From Varanus komodoensis (lineage: Eukaryota > Chordata > Lepidosauria > Squamata > Varanidae): a stretch of DNA of 64,000 nucleotides. Where the stretch lies: positions 85,618,934 through 85,682,933 of the forward strand of contig NW_025335268.1 in NCBI RefSeq assembly GCF_004798865.1, written 5' to 3'. How positions within the stretch are numbered: position 1 is the first letter of the stretch; every line of letters begins with the position of its first letter. A program made the translations under genes and the position numbers. Of this stretch, positions 10,991 to 22,319 are shown one piece after another. The notes under the pieces were generated by a model. It saw nothing but the letters and a program-made list of their open reading frames with translations, searched no databases and was not told the origin of the DNA.

Positions 10991-12034
10991 GCAATTTAGC
11001 AAAATTCAAGCTAACCAAAGTTCTCAAAGTTAATTCCTTCTCAAGTTTGCATTTGATTGTGCGCTCTATGCTCATCTCTTCCATGAGTATCTGTATGAGT
11101 ATTTTTCCATATTCTCAATTCTGCATAACTTTAAAATGTAAATATGCCCCTTCTATTGATTGAAGAGTATTTGTGTACATTTCCAAAATACTCATGTTTT
11201 ATGTCCATTTTTCAAATCTAGGCATGTTGTCATCATTTGTGAATCACATTGCAAGCTCAGAAATGTATGGACCTTGTCTGCTGATTGCAAGTGAGTCTGT
11301 GTTTGATCCACAAGTTGTAAACTCCATAATTATATTCAAAAATTAACCAAAATGAATTTCACATACGTCTCTGCTCTCTGGTGCATAAGTATAGCATGGC
11401 AACCTGAAATACCCTTTGAATCAAGCCCTATTAGACATGAGATGGTGGCTGATATCTATTCTATCTGGCCTTGTGACAAGTGTAATGAAATGAAGACTTA
11501 ACCTTTATGAATAAAGAATGATTTCAACTTGATTGGAGATCCTGAAAAAATCAAAGCAATGGTCCTGTGCTTAGTTTTGTGTTTCAATCTGGAATCCCCA
11601 TTACTTCTATTAACACTGGAGATGTCCTTGTCTTCAAAATTACTTTCTTATCTGTTAGAATCAGTGACACATTTTGCCCTGACCACTTGATAAATGCAAT
11701 TTAAAGTAACTAAACTTGCCAGAAACCTTTGTTTCCCAAGCAGCCAAACAAAACTCTGAGAAATCACCAGATGTGCTGCAGGCTGTGCCTACCCCACGTG
11801 CAGGATATCAGATGAACTGCCTATCTAGAGAACACTTAGAGGTGCAGGATAAATACACTCAGTTCAGCGGGACTGAAAATTGCGAGAAACAAATTCTGAG
11901 AATTTCACCTTCCAGCCTCCCTCCAGACTCTGGGATGGGGTTCAGCTCCCACCCCATCCCATACGTATAAGTAGAATTCTATCCAATATCCACAACCATA
12001 GCAGAGAATACTGGTGCAACTAAGTAGCACAACA
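10991..12034. other. Unique AT-rich sequence
   Basis: No repeat is recognised. The open frame at 11716-11970 (84 codons) has no domain and no splice-like edges, so I did not call it. Confidence 0.4.
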
Positions 12035-12135
12035 TACTACTTAGAGGTATTGAAATCAATGGGGCTTGAGCTAGTCATGAGTAATGAAGCCCCCTGATTT
12101 TAGTGGGACTACTCTGACTGTCTGCATCTAATCCA
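12035..12135. mobile_element. Copy of the palindromic ATCCTATGCATG-type MITE
   Basis: The words tgaaatcaatggggctt and ttttagtgggactactctgactg...gcatctaatcc match the inner arms of the family. Two half arms appear joined. Confidence 0.45.
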
Positions 12136-12202
12136 ACATATGAAGGAGGAAATGAGTTTAGGCCCTGATTCCTTCTAAATCCTTTACTTTAGCCTATTAT
12201 TT

Positions 12203-12236
12203 GATTGGTTGGTTGGTTGGTTGGTTGGTTGGTTGA
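12203..12236. repeat. (TTGG)n microsatellite
   Basis: About eight units of TTGG lie directly beside the antisense LINE end, probably grown from its simple tail. Confidence 0.92.
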
Positions 12237-12480
12237 AAACTTTTATACCCCATCCACCACTTTGACGTCTCAAGTTGGCTTATAACAAAGAACAATAAAA
12301 TAGCAAAACAACACAGCATCCAGCAATGAAGATAACCCCAGCTAAAACAAATGAAACGTTAAAATAGTTGGAAAACAAAAAGGTTTTCACCTGACATGGA
12401 AAAGAATAAAGTGTTGGAACCAGGCAAACCTCTCTGGGCAAGATTCTCTGGGGAAGAATTATTTTCTTCATTTGTTCATA
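12237..12480 (-). mobile_element. L2-type LINE 3' end, diverged
   Basis: The complement carries aaaaaggttttcacctg and ccaggcaaacctctctggg, matching the positions aaaagatcttcacctgg and ccaggcagacctctctggg in the younger copies at 8499-9965 and 61547-62336. The antisense frame still reads REVCLVPTLYSFPCQVKTFLFS, the last residues of the L2 protein. Confidence 0.7.
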
Positions 12481-12931
12481 CAAACAATATTTAGCTAGTC
12501 AGGATTAGCTGTGTCAAAATTTCTCAGAAGACAATTTTCTGTGAATTATTTTTCTGTTGAAGAATTCTGCTTCACCTTGAATAATTTTCAGTGAAGTTCT
12601 CCTTCCTTGCCACCAACAATTCCACCACCTGACATGCCTGGAGAAATGTGGTATTATCAGCAATATACATTCAAAGTTTAAACTTGGTAAACAACTGAAT
12701 TTGGTTATATTCTCTCAAAGTAAGGGCAGCCAACACATGGCCCTCACAGGACGCTTATGACCCCACTGTTGCTGAATTTGCTGTGGAGGCAGTGGCAAAA
12801 AAAGAGCTGCTTTGCTGCCAAAACTTGACGACATGGCACCATCAAAAATGACTTTATTAGCTATAAAATAAAACTAAATAAACCTTCTGTGCTTTGCCTC
12901 CACACTGCAGAATTTCAGGTTCCACTGTTCT
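12481..12931. other. Unique sequence, nothing seen
   Basis: No assigned element. A ggcagccaacacatggccctcac phrase at about 12727 hints at an old hAT-like end but is too weak to call. Confidence 0.35.
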
Positions 12932-13262
12932 TAGAACCATAGAAGAGTAGAGTTGGAAGGGGCCATGAAAGCCATCACGTCCAACCCCCTGCTGTTGCAG
13001 GACACCAAGAAACCCCATCCCACTCAGATGCCTGTCCAGTTTCTTTTTGAATGTCTCCAGTGTGGGAGAGCCCACCACCTCTCTAGGCAGCTGGTTCCAC
13101 TGTCATATTGCTCTGACAGTGAGGAAGCTTTTCCTGATGTCCAGCCTGAACCTGGGTTGTCGCAACTTGAATTGATTATTCTGTGTCCTACTAGAAGAGA
13201 CCTTGACCTTGCTCTTTGTGACAGTCTTTGAGGTACTTATAGAAGGATATCAGGATATCCAT
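12932..13262 (-). mobile_element. CR1 LINE, ORF2 C-terminus and 3' UTR
   Basis: On the complement, the frame ends SPTLETFKKKLDRHLSGM and runs into the 3' UTR that contains ggggttggacgtgatgg. It finishes at the octamer-like end near 12932 (antisense ccatagaagagtagagttgg). Upstream text (ccagtgtgggagagcccacc; ctgatgtccagcctgaacctgg) matches the usual CR1 terminal 330 bases. It is 5' truncated at about 13262. Confidence 0.88.
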
Positions 13263-13978
13263 GGAATTTCAGTAGTGCAGTGCCATGGCTAAGGATGTGG
13301 CCCTGAATGGGCTGGGGGGGGGGTGCGAATTGCCCCCAGCACCCTGAGAAGTTGACCATTCATGTTTGAAGTGATGCATATTAGTAGACTCATGGTCATA
13401 GGGGCAGTTCAAGACATTTTGCTCTGTAGCCAAAGAGCAAGATGGTGGTCCTCACCTTGCCCATTGCAATACAGAAGCTAGCTAGGCTAGCGGGTGGCAG
13501 TTGGGCAGCATCCTCCACCTACACCTTCACCAGTGACAATTCTTAGCTTTAGAGTGCCCAGAGCAGGCTGCAAGACACACATGTTGTGGTCCTCCAAAGC
13601 CTCATCGTTGCTGCATCTGGCTCCGGCTCACTGCCAGCTCAAGGAAATGTGGCAAAGTAGCCGTGGTAGGCTCAGAGCACACCATGCAGAAGCAACTGAA
13701 GTGCATCATGCATAGCGGCTGCTGGAGTGTGAGCTCTGGCATTGCTGTCTCAACACTTGCTCACTCAGGTCCTTTCAAATGGGGCTGCCTCTGACGTGTT
13801 AGGAGAAGGTCAAATGAGACATTTAGTCAGGCTCAGGCAACACTAAGGAAGTCTCACCTTCACTGATGGTGGAGAGTCTCCATAACTGCATCTCCGAGGA
13901 AAGACCAAAACAGGCAGCTGTGCTGATCCATATCAACAAAGAAGATATAGCACTTTTTATCTCCACCATGAGCAGGTC
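13263..13978. other. Unique sequence with a G-run
   Basis: A G10 run lies at about 13313-13324. Local GC is higher and opens short frames, but none is recognisable. Confidence 0.4.
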
Positions 13979-14046
13979 TTAGAATCATAGAACAGTAGAG
14001 TTGGAAAGCCGTCCAATTCAACCCCCTGCTGTGGCAGGACACCAGT
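13979..14046 (-). mobile_element. CR1 LINE, extreme 3' tip
   Basis: The segment from agaatcatagaacagtagag to ccccctgctgtggcaggac is the last 65 bases of CR1 with the octamer remnant (ATCATAGA), read antisense. It abuts the 36-bp tandem repeat on its right. Confidence 0.85.
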
Positions 14047-14050
14047 TTAC

Positions 14051-14145
14051 AAAGCTCATGGGTCTCAACAGCCATGGGTCTTTTATAAAGCTCATGGGTC
14101 TCAACAGCCATGGGTCTTTTATAAAGCTCATGGGTCTCAACAGCC
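14051..14145. repeat. 36-bp tandem repeat, about 2.6 copies
   Basis: Units start at 14051, 14087 and 14123; each begins aaagctcatgggtctcaac. The copies are virtually identical. Because 36 is a multiple of three, both strands carry a repeated 12-residue open frame (KLMGLNSHGSFI on plus), which is not evidence of a protein. Confidence 0.95.
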
Positions 14146-15374
14146 TATTCAAGACAAAGCCACCCAAGGGACACTTCATACAACAGAGAATGAGACAAGG
14201 TTCTTGGGAAGAGTCATTTCCCCCCTGTGGGGTTTGCTAATATGGAAAGCAAGCTCCGGCGCCACTACACCATTGCAAGGAACTGGGTCAAGGGACAGGA
14301 ACGGCTGGAGCACTCCCTGCCACTGTTTACAACTGCTGCTACCTGGAGTATCTGTGTAATCATGTGGCCTCGTCTGTTTGCTTACAAAGGAGTGGCAGCA
14401 ACACATCCAGAGGAAGGGCTGCCAGGAAAATAGAAAATAAAAGTTCCCTAATAGCGTTTTGTGATGAATGCTTGGTACCATAAAGTAACTTTTAATAAGT
14501 TATTGGGCTCCACAGCAAAGGAATGAAAAGCGACAAAGCATCCCTCACGCACAAGTGTTCTTTCTTGCTGGTTTTGTGGAAGACAAAGAACAAATTAGTT
14601 ATTCAAGCTCCTTTTTGTACATGGACCGACTTTCTCCCAAGCTGCAACGCTCCTAGTAGTTATGGCAATTGTTAATAAAAGATCTTAAAATAAGGTGCCG
14701 CTCCAGCACTTTTATCACATCCCTTGATGTGTCATACTAATAGATTCAGTAGTTAGCATCATGACACACCGATGGCCATGAATATGCAATAACTTTTGTG
14801 TTCAACACAATGTTTGTATGTGGGAGGGGGGCTGCTTTAATCCTTATAAGCCATTTTTCAAGAACCTGAGTCAGGATGCAGTGTGAAGCACGGCATTTAG
14901 CCGAATTTGGGCTGCTGGTGTTCATGCCTGATGTAAGCTTGGAGCAAGGATACATCGGGCCTAGCGCCAGCACCCTGGCAGTTGCCTGCATTCCGCGTTA
15001 ACCATTTTATGGCCTGGTACTCCAAGCAGCCTAAACTCCAAGCTGTAGAACCCCTGCCAGAGGCCAGCAACATTCACTGAGATGCTGCTGCTCTTCCAGA
15101 GACTGGCAAAGGCCACCTTAACCAAGCAGATCTCCTGGCTTGGACAGTGTTTTTACTCTGTCATTGTATTTTCAGTTGTTTTATTATGTTTCATATATTT
15201 GTTTTAGCATTGTTTTTCTTTAGATGTATTAGTGATTCTATGCTGTCTTGAGTCCCTGTTTTGGTAAAAAGAAGGTGCACAAGTAGGGATGGGCAGATTT
15301 TGATGAATTTATTCTGCTGGAAGTTTGCGAAGTGCCATCAGGCACTTTTCATTTGGCATCTTTCCTAAGCTTCT
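14146..15374. other. Unique sequence; possible conserved non-coding block
   Basis: About 14440-14810 is free of recognisable repeats and dense in ATTAGTTA, TTAATAAG, AATATGCAAT and CAATTGTTAATAA-like words. This is only a compositional hint of regulatory DNA. The rest shows nothing. Confidence 0.3.
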
Positions 15375-15542
15375 GTATAGCCAGAAGTGCCTGATCCTGC
15401 CTAGCCTTGGAAGCTAAGCAGGGCCAGGCTAGGTTGAAATCTGAAAGGGTGACTTGAGTCCTGATGACCTGCTTGGCCTCTGATGGTGGCTGGACCTGAT
15501 GGCCTGCTTGGTCCCTTCCAACTGTATGATTCTGTGATTTCA
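15375..15542 (+). mobile_element. 5S-rRNA-headed SINE with CR1 3' tail
   Basis: The head (about 15385-15455) reads cctgatcctgcctagc, cttggaagctaagcaggg and ggttgaaatctgaaaggg, following the 5S rRNA promoter region in order. The last 50 bases (about 15490-15542) read cctgatggcctgcttggtcc, cttccaactgtatgattctg, tgattt, which is the CR1 3' terminus with its octamers. Head and tail lie in the same orientation, and the end is a retrotransposon end. Either it is a 5S-CR1 SINE, or a CR1 tip landed beside a 5S-derived element. Confidence 0.6.
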
Positions 15543-16167
15543 TCATCTAATCATTCGCAGAATGAGATTTTGCACAAATGGATTAGTGCACAATTGTGCA
15601 AAATGGCACTTTTAAAAAATGCACAAATCTATCTCAAATAAGGAAGCAGATGAGCATTTTCATGCTTTATGGGGGCAAATGTGATTTTCAGCTTTTTAAA
15701 AAAATCTACAACTAAATTTGTGTAAAATTATGAAAAGTAAAAAGTGAGAGGAGAGTGAACATCTACAAGCCTGTGGAATCCATAGAACTTGGGGAAAGTT
15801 GGTCTTCTAGTGTTGTGCAGGGGAACCCTAAAAATTGGGCAGAGTCGTTGCCATTCAGTGGAGCACTTCTGTCAACAGAAAACAGATCCCAGATCCCACC
15901 GTCAATGTGCCTGTAGTCTGAAGAGCATTGTCTGTGAAGGAAAGGACTTCATATTTGTCACTAAGAACAGCACATTTACTTGAGTTCTGACACCCCCCTT
16001 GGGAACTCACAACCACCTCCCCAAATATGCCTCCCACTGTTTGCTAGTCAGCATGTGGTCCCCTCAACTTGTTCAGTCTTTGGCAGAGGAATCCTGCCTC
16101 ACAAATAGAATGAGCTGTGGTTTCAGTGGCCACATCCACAGGCGGCATGTTACCATTAGCATAAAGC
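15543..16167. other. Unique sequence, nothing seen
   Basis: AT-rich at first. It carries gcacaaatggattagtgcac (about 15574), a loose inverted motif, and no element. Confidence 0.35.
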
Positions 16168-16290
16168 AGGAGTGGGCAACCTCCAGGGGGCGAGAACCTG
16201 TTGTGGCCCCTGAACTCAGATGGCAAACCCGGTGCTCCCATCACTGCCCTGCCTCTTCGGCCACCAACCTGTGCTGTTGAGGTGGTGATG
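16168..16290. mobile_element. Possible hAT-like MITE fragment
   Basis: It starts gcaggagtgggcaacctcca, like a hAT-type terminus (CAGGNGTGGGCAACC), followed by ttgtggcccctgaactcagatgg. The other end was not found. Confidence 0.3.
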
Positions 16291-16352
16291 AAAGAAAAAA
16301 GGCTCCCTTTAAGAGCAAAATGCCACAGTGGTAATGTTGTGGCAGCTGGTTG

Positions 16353-16382
16353 TTCTCCCCTCCCCTCCTCTCCCCTCCCCTA
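16353..16382. repeat. (CCCCT)n low-complexity tract
   Basis: A pyrimidine run of ctcccct-type units. Its complement is G-rich, which explains the open antisense frame (GEGRGGEGR). Confidence 0.9.
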
Positions 16383-17838
16383 TTTTCTTTTCCAATGAAG
16401 CAGTTCCCTTTGCTGAGTGTAATTCAGCACAACTGGATTTCAGCATCAGACCAAGCCTTTTTCCTTCTGAATTGAGGCTTGTGATGGTGTTGAATGTTGT
16501 CGAGAGGTAGACAGTCGGGTGGGTGCATGCAAAAAGGGCAGGGAGGGCAACAAGTGGCCCGTAAACCATGAACTGCCCAGCCTGGGCATACAGAACTAAG
16601 TTCTCCATTTGCAGGGTAGGACCCTCAACAGGCGAAAAAGCTGGGGCTCTGAACAAGGAGGAGATTGCCAGATCCCTCAGCCCAGCAGTACAAAAGGCAG
16701 ATGGCAGGGGCTGCACCAAGAACGGGAGCCTGCCCTGCAGTTCCATCCTGGGAAAGCTTGTCGAACCCAGCAGCCTAACAGCACCCAAGGACAATGAGAC
16801 CCTTACACCACGGCTGGGCCTGAGCCCAGCAGTTCAGGGGCTGTTGGGTCCAAGGCTCCTGAGTCCAGAGTATTTCATGCTCCTGAAGCCTTCATTCCCC
16901 AGAGGAACTGTCTCTGGTTACACCCTGGATCAGAGGCCCCATCTCACCCTTGCAATACATTCGGAGAGACATACAGTAATGGAAGGGGATGCAAGTCAAG
17001 CAAGGGGTGGTGCTTAGGAAATTTGGACTGAAAGCTGAGGGTCCAGAGCTTGCTGTCAGAGTGAGTTGCTTACTGCAAGGTATATCCTTGCAGCTATCAT
17101 CCTGCCTTTACTGATGGCATCCCTTGGCTCCTTGTTAAGACCACGAAAGGGCCCTGCAGAGTCTTCCAGAGTGGGATGCTTTGTCAATGCTCCCCCTGTT
17201 TGCTTACACTCATTCTGTCCAGACAACAAATAAGGACATTTTCAGGCCCACTGAAATTAGTAATGGAGAACTTCCTTTTGATTGAAGAAGACTTTCCTCT
17301 TGGCTTGGAGAGTCCAGACGGAGGTGCATGCATGGACCTTAACATGATCTGATTCCCGGAGCTTTCACACTTCCCTTGTTCTGAGAGTCATGATCTACTA
17401 CAGCTTTAGGATGCATTGAAGAAAAGTACTAGTTTATTTGTCAATGTTGATAATGCCTAGTCAGGCAGACCAACTCCAGATGTTAGGTATCTAAGAAATT
17501 TACACTATTTCCCTTCAAACCTTTCCTCCATTTCTAGTTTTTAAATACCATATCAATGTTGCCTTCCTTAAAGAAGTCAGCATTTCTGATGACCCTAATT
17601 TCTGCATCTGAAGTCAATCTGTACTTACCCTGCCATATCAGCTTGGCCGTCCACTCTACTGAGAGCCACAGTTTACGTGAGATTGAGAACATCATTCTAC
17701 TCTTGCGTGCAGGGTTTCCGTTCACAAAGCGTCAGCACAGAATTCAGCCTGAACCAGGACTCCCGTGTGGGGTTTCTCCACCACACATATACATTCCTGC
17801 AATTGGCTTCCCCCCACCCCCTCAAAAATAAAACAAGA
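16383..17838. other. Unique sequence, GC-richer at 16530-17030
   Basis: The 149-codon plus frame at 16568-17017 and the 161-codon minus frame at 16309-16794 overlap each other on a GC-rich, stop-poor stretch. Neither has a domain, a splice-like edge or biased codon positions that I can see. No repeat family was recognised. Confidence 0.35.
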
Positions 17839-17895
17839 AGGAAAGGAAAGGAAAGGAAAGGAAAGGAAAGGAAAGGAAAGGAAAGGAAAGGGAGG
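17839..17895. repeat. (GGAAA)n microsatellite
   Basis: Ten to eleven nearly perfect pentamer units, purine-only on the plus strand. Confidence 0.95.
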
Positions 17896-19345
17896 GTAAG
17901 ATTTTGGGTCTCTGACTGTTATTAGACCCCTCCCCTCTTTTTTTGGAGTATTTTATTCATCAAACCAAAGAATTCTCAATGGCTGGTCAAGTGACTGAGA
18001 TGGTGGCAACTGCCGAAATACATTTTATGAAGTTTTGGGCGCCCTCACAACCTAACTTGAACCCCTTCACAAAATAAAAGGCACTGTGCTCACGTCACTG
18101 TTACTCTGTACCATGTGGTCACTTGGCTGCATGAATGCTGGCTAACAAACATGCATGGTATTATGGGTAAGAAATGCAAAGCTCAGAACAGGATTCAGCA
18201 CAGAGCTGCTGATGTCCTTTGATCTGATTCTAGTGTACATTCCAAGGATACAATCCAGCAACATTCCCCCAAACCCTCATATATAATTAACATGGTACAT
18301 TCTTCTTTTAAATATTTGATCAATCCAGATGTTCAAAAACAAAGTGCAGCCAAAGAATTGGTGCGCCAAATTAGAACTGTGCAAACTCAGGGAGGAGGAC
18401 GTCAAGCATATTCAGGATATGCAATTTCCCTCGTGCGTTCCACCATCCAGTTAGGCAGCTAAAGAACAAGGCCTCTGATGGTTCATGGAATGTGGTACAC
18501 TGCACAAATGTTGTCCCACAAGGAGCAGGCATGCCGAGGTTGTAGAAGTTCATCTCCTAAGCTCTATGCAAGACCTGTGTAGACCCATCCTCGGCCTGAA
18601 CACACACTTTTCGTTCATGTGTGATCGAGCCATTCACTGTATGTTAGAACCAGTCACTGTATTGGGAAGGGACCTTCCTCCCAGGATACTCATTCCTTAG
18701 AATGTAGAATAGAAATTTCCTGAGTGTCATATTTAATGCAGTAAGCTCACACCATACAAACAGAACTGAATACACATAACTACCCAGCTCCACCAAGAAA
18801 ACACTGTTGGAATAAGAGGCTGATATTATTTGGGCTGGCTTAAGGGGCCATGGTAATTCATCACTTTGTTTTTTAATTAGTTTTGCATAATAACTATGAC
18901 ACCTTGTAGAATGTTTTCTGTGTCTAATCGGTGGGCGGCAGCTTGCCTAAATGTGATTTAATCTTGCTAATGGTGGAAACAAATGACACCACTTATTAGA
19001 ACTGAATTTCTGATTTGGAGGAGAAAGGAGATCAGTTTCATGCAAACTGATTTTTTTTTTCTTTCAAAGTAAGTGACAATTTTGGGTTTGCATATAACAT
19101 TTTGTGCCACTTGGATATCAAGGCTGATGTGTGGATGGATAGGATCCAAGGATTCTGTGACATTTGTATTTGCAAATTGCAAATGTGAAAATGAAATTTT
19201 GACATGTGGACTTGATACATAGGCCCATTTGATTGTTTATAGCAATAGTAACTCATTGTGTAGAACAACATAATTGTCTAGAAATATAAGTGCTCCTAGC
19301 CAATGCCTCCCGAGATCTCATTTCTATGTGTCTTGGCTAACTAAG
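17896..19345. other. Unique sequence; possible conserved block at 18820-19000
   Basis: The stretch 18865-18985 carries tttttaattagttttgcat, gtctaatcggtgggcggc and atttaatcttgctaatgg with no repeat signature. That is the sort of text seen in developmental enhancers. This is inference from motif density only. Confidence 0.3.
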
Positions 19346-19536
19346 GTTACAGTCCTATAGTCATTTATTAGGTAGTAAGTCCTGCTGAGCTCAGTAGGAT
19401 GTGATTCTGAGTAGACATGCATAAGATAGCACTGTTAGGCTATGGACATAAGCACAGGTAACAGGAAGTAAAGCCTATTAAACACAGTTGGACTTACTTT
19501 TGAGAAAACATCATAGGATTGCTTTGTTAACATAGC
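19346..19536. mobile_element. Two adjacent copies of the ATCCTATGCATG-type MITE
   Basis: The first copy (about 19346-19441) runs tacagtcctatagtcat...agtaagtcctgctgagctc...gtagacatgcataagatagcactg. The second (about 19443-19536) runs ctatggacataagcacag...ttggacttacttttgag...cataggattgctttg. Each is a near-palindrome with the usual squamate arms. Confidence 0.65.
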
Positions 19537-20612
19537 TTCCTTTATTAAGATTACATGAAAGTACAAATGACAGAAGGAGTTCTTCTTAGGAGAATACATA
19601 ATAGAAAATTACCAATCAGTATAAATACATTTTAGATGGCTGTACATACTAATATGCTCACTATATAGCAAACAGTAGACACCAGAGGACAGAGCTCCTG
19701 AGAGAATAATGTTATGCAGGAACTCAAGCTAGTGTGTTTCTGCTGCATTAACTCCAAATTATAATTTTTCTTTGGCAAGAGGAAAGAGAGAGAGAGAGAA
19801 AGGGAGCGCCTTTGATGCACAGAACTGTGTATATGGTGAGGATAACTATATCCATCAGGGAATAATAAAATGTTGATCATTCTTAAAATATAAATAATCT
19901 TGGATTTACCAACCATAAGTGGCACATTCCTCTAATTATACCATTGACTGGATTGACTTCCGCTGCAGGGAAAATAAATTCAACCATGGAGCTCCATGCA
20001 CCATGCTGAGGGCAACAATAAAAATGATGATCTTAACAAAACAAGTTAATTGGGACTAAACTAAATACTCAGTTCAACTAAACAGTCAGCTGCAAACAGT
20101 TCATCCCATTTACTTGGATGCAAGTACCACAGAAGTACATCTACATCAATGAATTTAGGACATGGCAGGCATGAAGGAGCAGGTAATTCTTACCACTTCA
20201 GTTTCTCTACATTTCTTATTCTTCCATTCTTGTCATTGGTTCATCCCAAACTTTCTGAAATTCAATTTCTCATGAAATTAAGAGAGTTAGGGTTGTGCCG
20301 CTTCTGAATAAACATTTTTCGACACATTTCTCTTCATACAGGCATTTCTGTACGCAACTTTTTTGCAAGCCATTTTCCTAAGGTAGCACATATTTGAAAG
20401 TTATTTTGGAACACATTTTTTGAGAAATTTTTGCTGCTCTAGAGGTGACAGCTATCTGATTGGCAACTCCAGTCTGAACGTAATTGATTGGTCCCAGGAA
20501 CAGACTCCCCTGCAATGAACAGAAGGGCTTTGCTTATAGAAAGGGTCTTTGAGCGGATCTCTTCTTCTCTCTGTACCCGAGCTCACTTTTCTGAGGGTAC
20601 GGTGCTGTCTGG
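19537..20612. other. Unique AT-rich sequence with a short (GA)n
   Basis: (GA)n at about 19785-19800. No coding or repeat signal elsewhere. Confidence 0.4.
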
Positions 20613-20672
20613 AAACAATGGGAGTTGAGGTCCAATCACGCTGGATGGCACCTGGCTGAGGAAGGCTGTCAT
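20613..20672. mobile_element. Half copy of palindromic hAT-like MITE
   Basis: The words aacaatgggagttgaggtcc, aatcacgctggatggcacc and tggctgaggaaggctg match the right arm of the element at 34728-34868. Confidence 0.55.
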
Positions 20673-22243
20673 GGCACAACATATTCACCACGGTCTTGTT
20701 GCTACAGGCACATCTGCCCTCCGCCACCATTTATACTGGTGCTTTAAAAGCTGGCTGGTACTGCAATTTCCTGGTCAGATCTGGAGCGCGGTTGCATTGG
20801 CCACTCATGGCAACATCCAGCAAAGTCCCTCTTCTTGGCCATAGGATGGTGCATTCCCTGGAGCCTTGTTGGAGCTTCCTGAAAGCATTTGCCTGCACAC
20901 CTGAATGGGGCTGCACTGTGTGGCCCCATGCCTGACTTTGCACATAGCACATCACTCCCTCAGCATCTGCGCACAGGGGGTGTATGTTTGAAAAGGCTGA
21001 GGTGGCCTGGGCATACGCAGATGTATGTGTGCAGTCCTCCAAATGGGCCGGAAATGAAATATTGCAAGCATCTGGGGCGGGTAGCCCATGAACATCATTT
21101 CCCTCTTCCAGCTGGTGGTTCTCGGTGTGTGAATGCCAAGGGTGATGCCCGAGGTCTGGCATTAGGGCCGGGCTATGCACACTGCCCCACTTTCTGCTTG
21201 CATGTGGAAAGAAATAGATCTAAGGGCTTAGACGTAATGCATTGCTAAATAGTCCTGTGGAATGATCAGTTCTATGGAATCCAGTTCAAACCTTCACCTC
21301 TCTCCCACTAGCCATTTTTTCAACTGCACGAGCCTTGAGGTTTTATTACCTCTATCTCTGGCCAATTTGCCTGACTGGAATGTATGAATAGATATAGGCC
21401 ATTTTAGTTTTTACATCTTTGCCAGCTCTTGCTGTAATTGTTTGAAATGCACACTTTCACACAGAAGGTCAGATTTATTTTTTGGCCTGGACTCCCTTAA
21501 TGTAATTGCAATATGGAGTGTGTCAAATAACTTATGGAAACAAATGCAAAGTTCTTTTCCTATAATGGATTTTTAATTGTTAAAAGTGAATGACAAATCA
21601 CCTTAGCTTGATGATAGCTGGAAAAGAGAAGACTAAAAAAAAAAGCGAGGGGGAGGATTCTGCATAGATGTATTATCCCTACTGGATGATTGGTGGTTTG
21701 GGAAAGGGAACAGGCCATCTGAGGAAAAACTTGAATTGGGATTCCAGGAAGAATTCACTTGATCCCCTAGGATGGGGTCCTGCACCCCAATTTAGTAAAA
21801 ACAAAACAAAACAAAACAAAAAAAAAAAAACAGAATTCCCTAGATATGAGTCACAGAGTCCATTGTACTGATCTATACCTATATTCCAGTTCAAAACAGA
21901 GGCTTGGATCCTATGGTAAGTTAATTTAAGAAAGGAACACTTCCCTGTTTGCACCCTTACAGCACTGTCCCCCAGCTACACATCCTGGAGATAATCTCTA
22001 GAATGCTGGGAACCCTCCCAAACAGTGCAGGAAGCATTGGAGGAAGAGAAAAGAATGGTGAATCCCTTAAAGGCACAATATTAGGTAAGTGTAGGTTGAA
22101 AACTCCCAGCCTGTAGGAATTTTCTCTGTCTTGAGGACTGCATAGGGCTGTGCTCTAAGTTAACTAATCTTAGGGTGCAAGTTTGATTTGGGATGATGCC
22201 CTCCACACCTACTGAAGGGAGCTCTGTTGCTTTGAAGAAACTT
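20673..22243. other. Unique sequence; GC-richer 20690-21240; A-rich tract
   Basis: The 149-codon minus frame (20731-21180) and the 119-codon plus frame (20889-21248) overlap on a GC-rich stretch with no domain or splice-like edge. (AAAAC)n followed by an A-run lies at about 21797-21831. No gene is called. Confidence 0.35.
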
Positions 22244-22275
22244 TGGGGAGGGGAGGGGAGGGGAGGGGAGGGGAC
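22244..22275 (+). repeat. (GGGGA)n tract
   Basis: About six units, with six runs of four Gs spaced by one base. On the plus strand this fits the pattern for a G-quadruplex. Confidence 0.93.
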
Positions 22276-22319
22276 AAGACAGAAATCTTACCTTCCACAA
22301 AATTTTCTACGTTAATTCA

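Noticed and set aside
15385-15460. A 5S rRNA gene
   Set aside because: Only the internal promoter part is 5S-like, it is diverged, and the sequence ends as CR1. No complete 5S gene or terminator is present.
16309-17017. Overlapping long frames on both strands (161 and 149 codons)
   Set aside because: Both are open because the stretch is GC-rich and stop-poor. No domain, no splice-like edges, and the minus frame includes a low-complexity (CCCCT)n translation.
20731-21248. Overlapping frames of 149 (minus) and 119 (plus) codons
   Set aside because: The same situation: GC-rich text, no recognisable protein and mutually exclusive readings.
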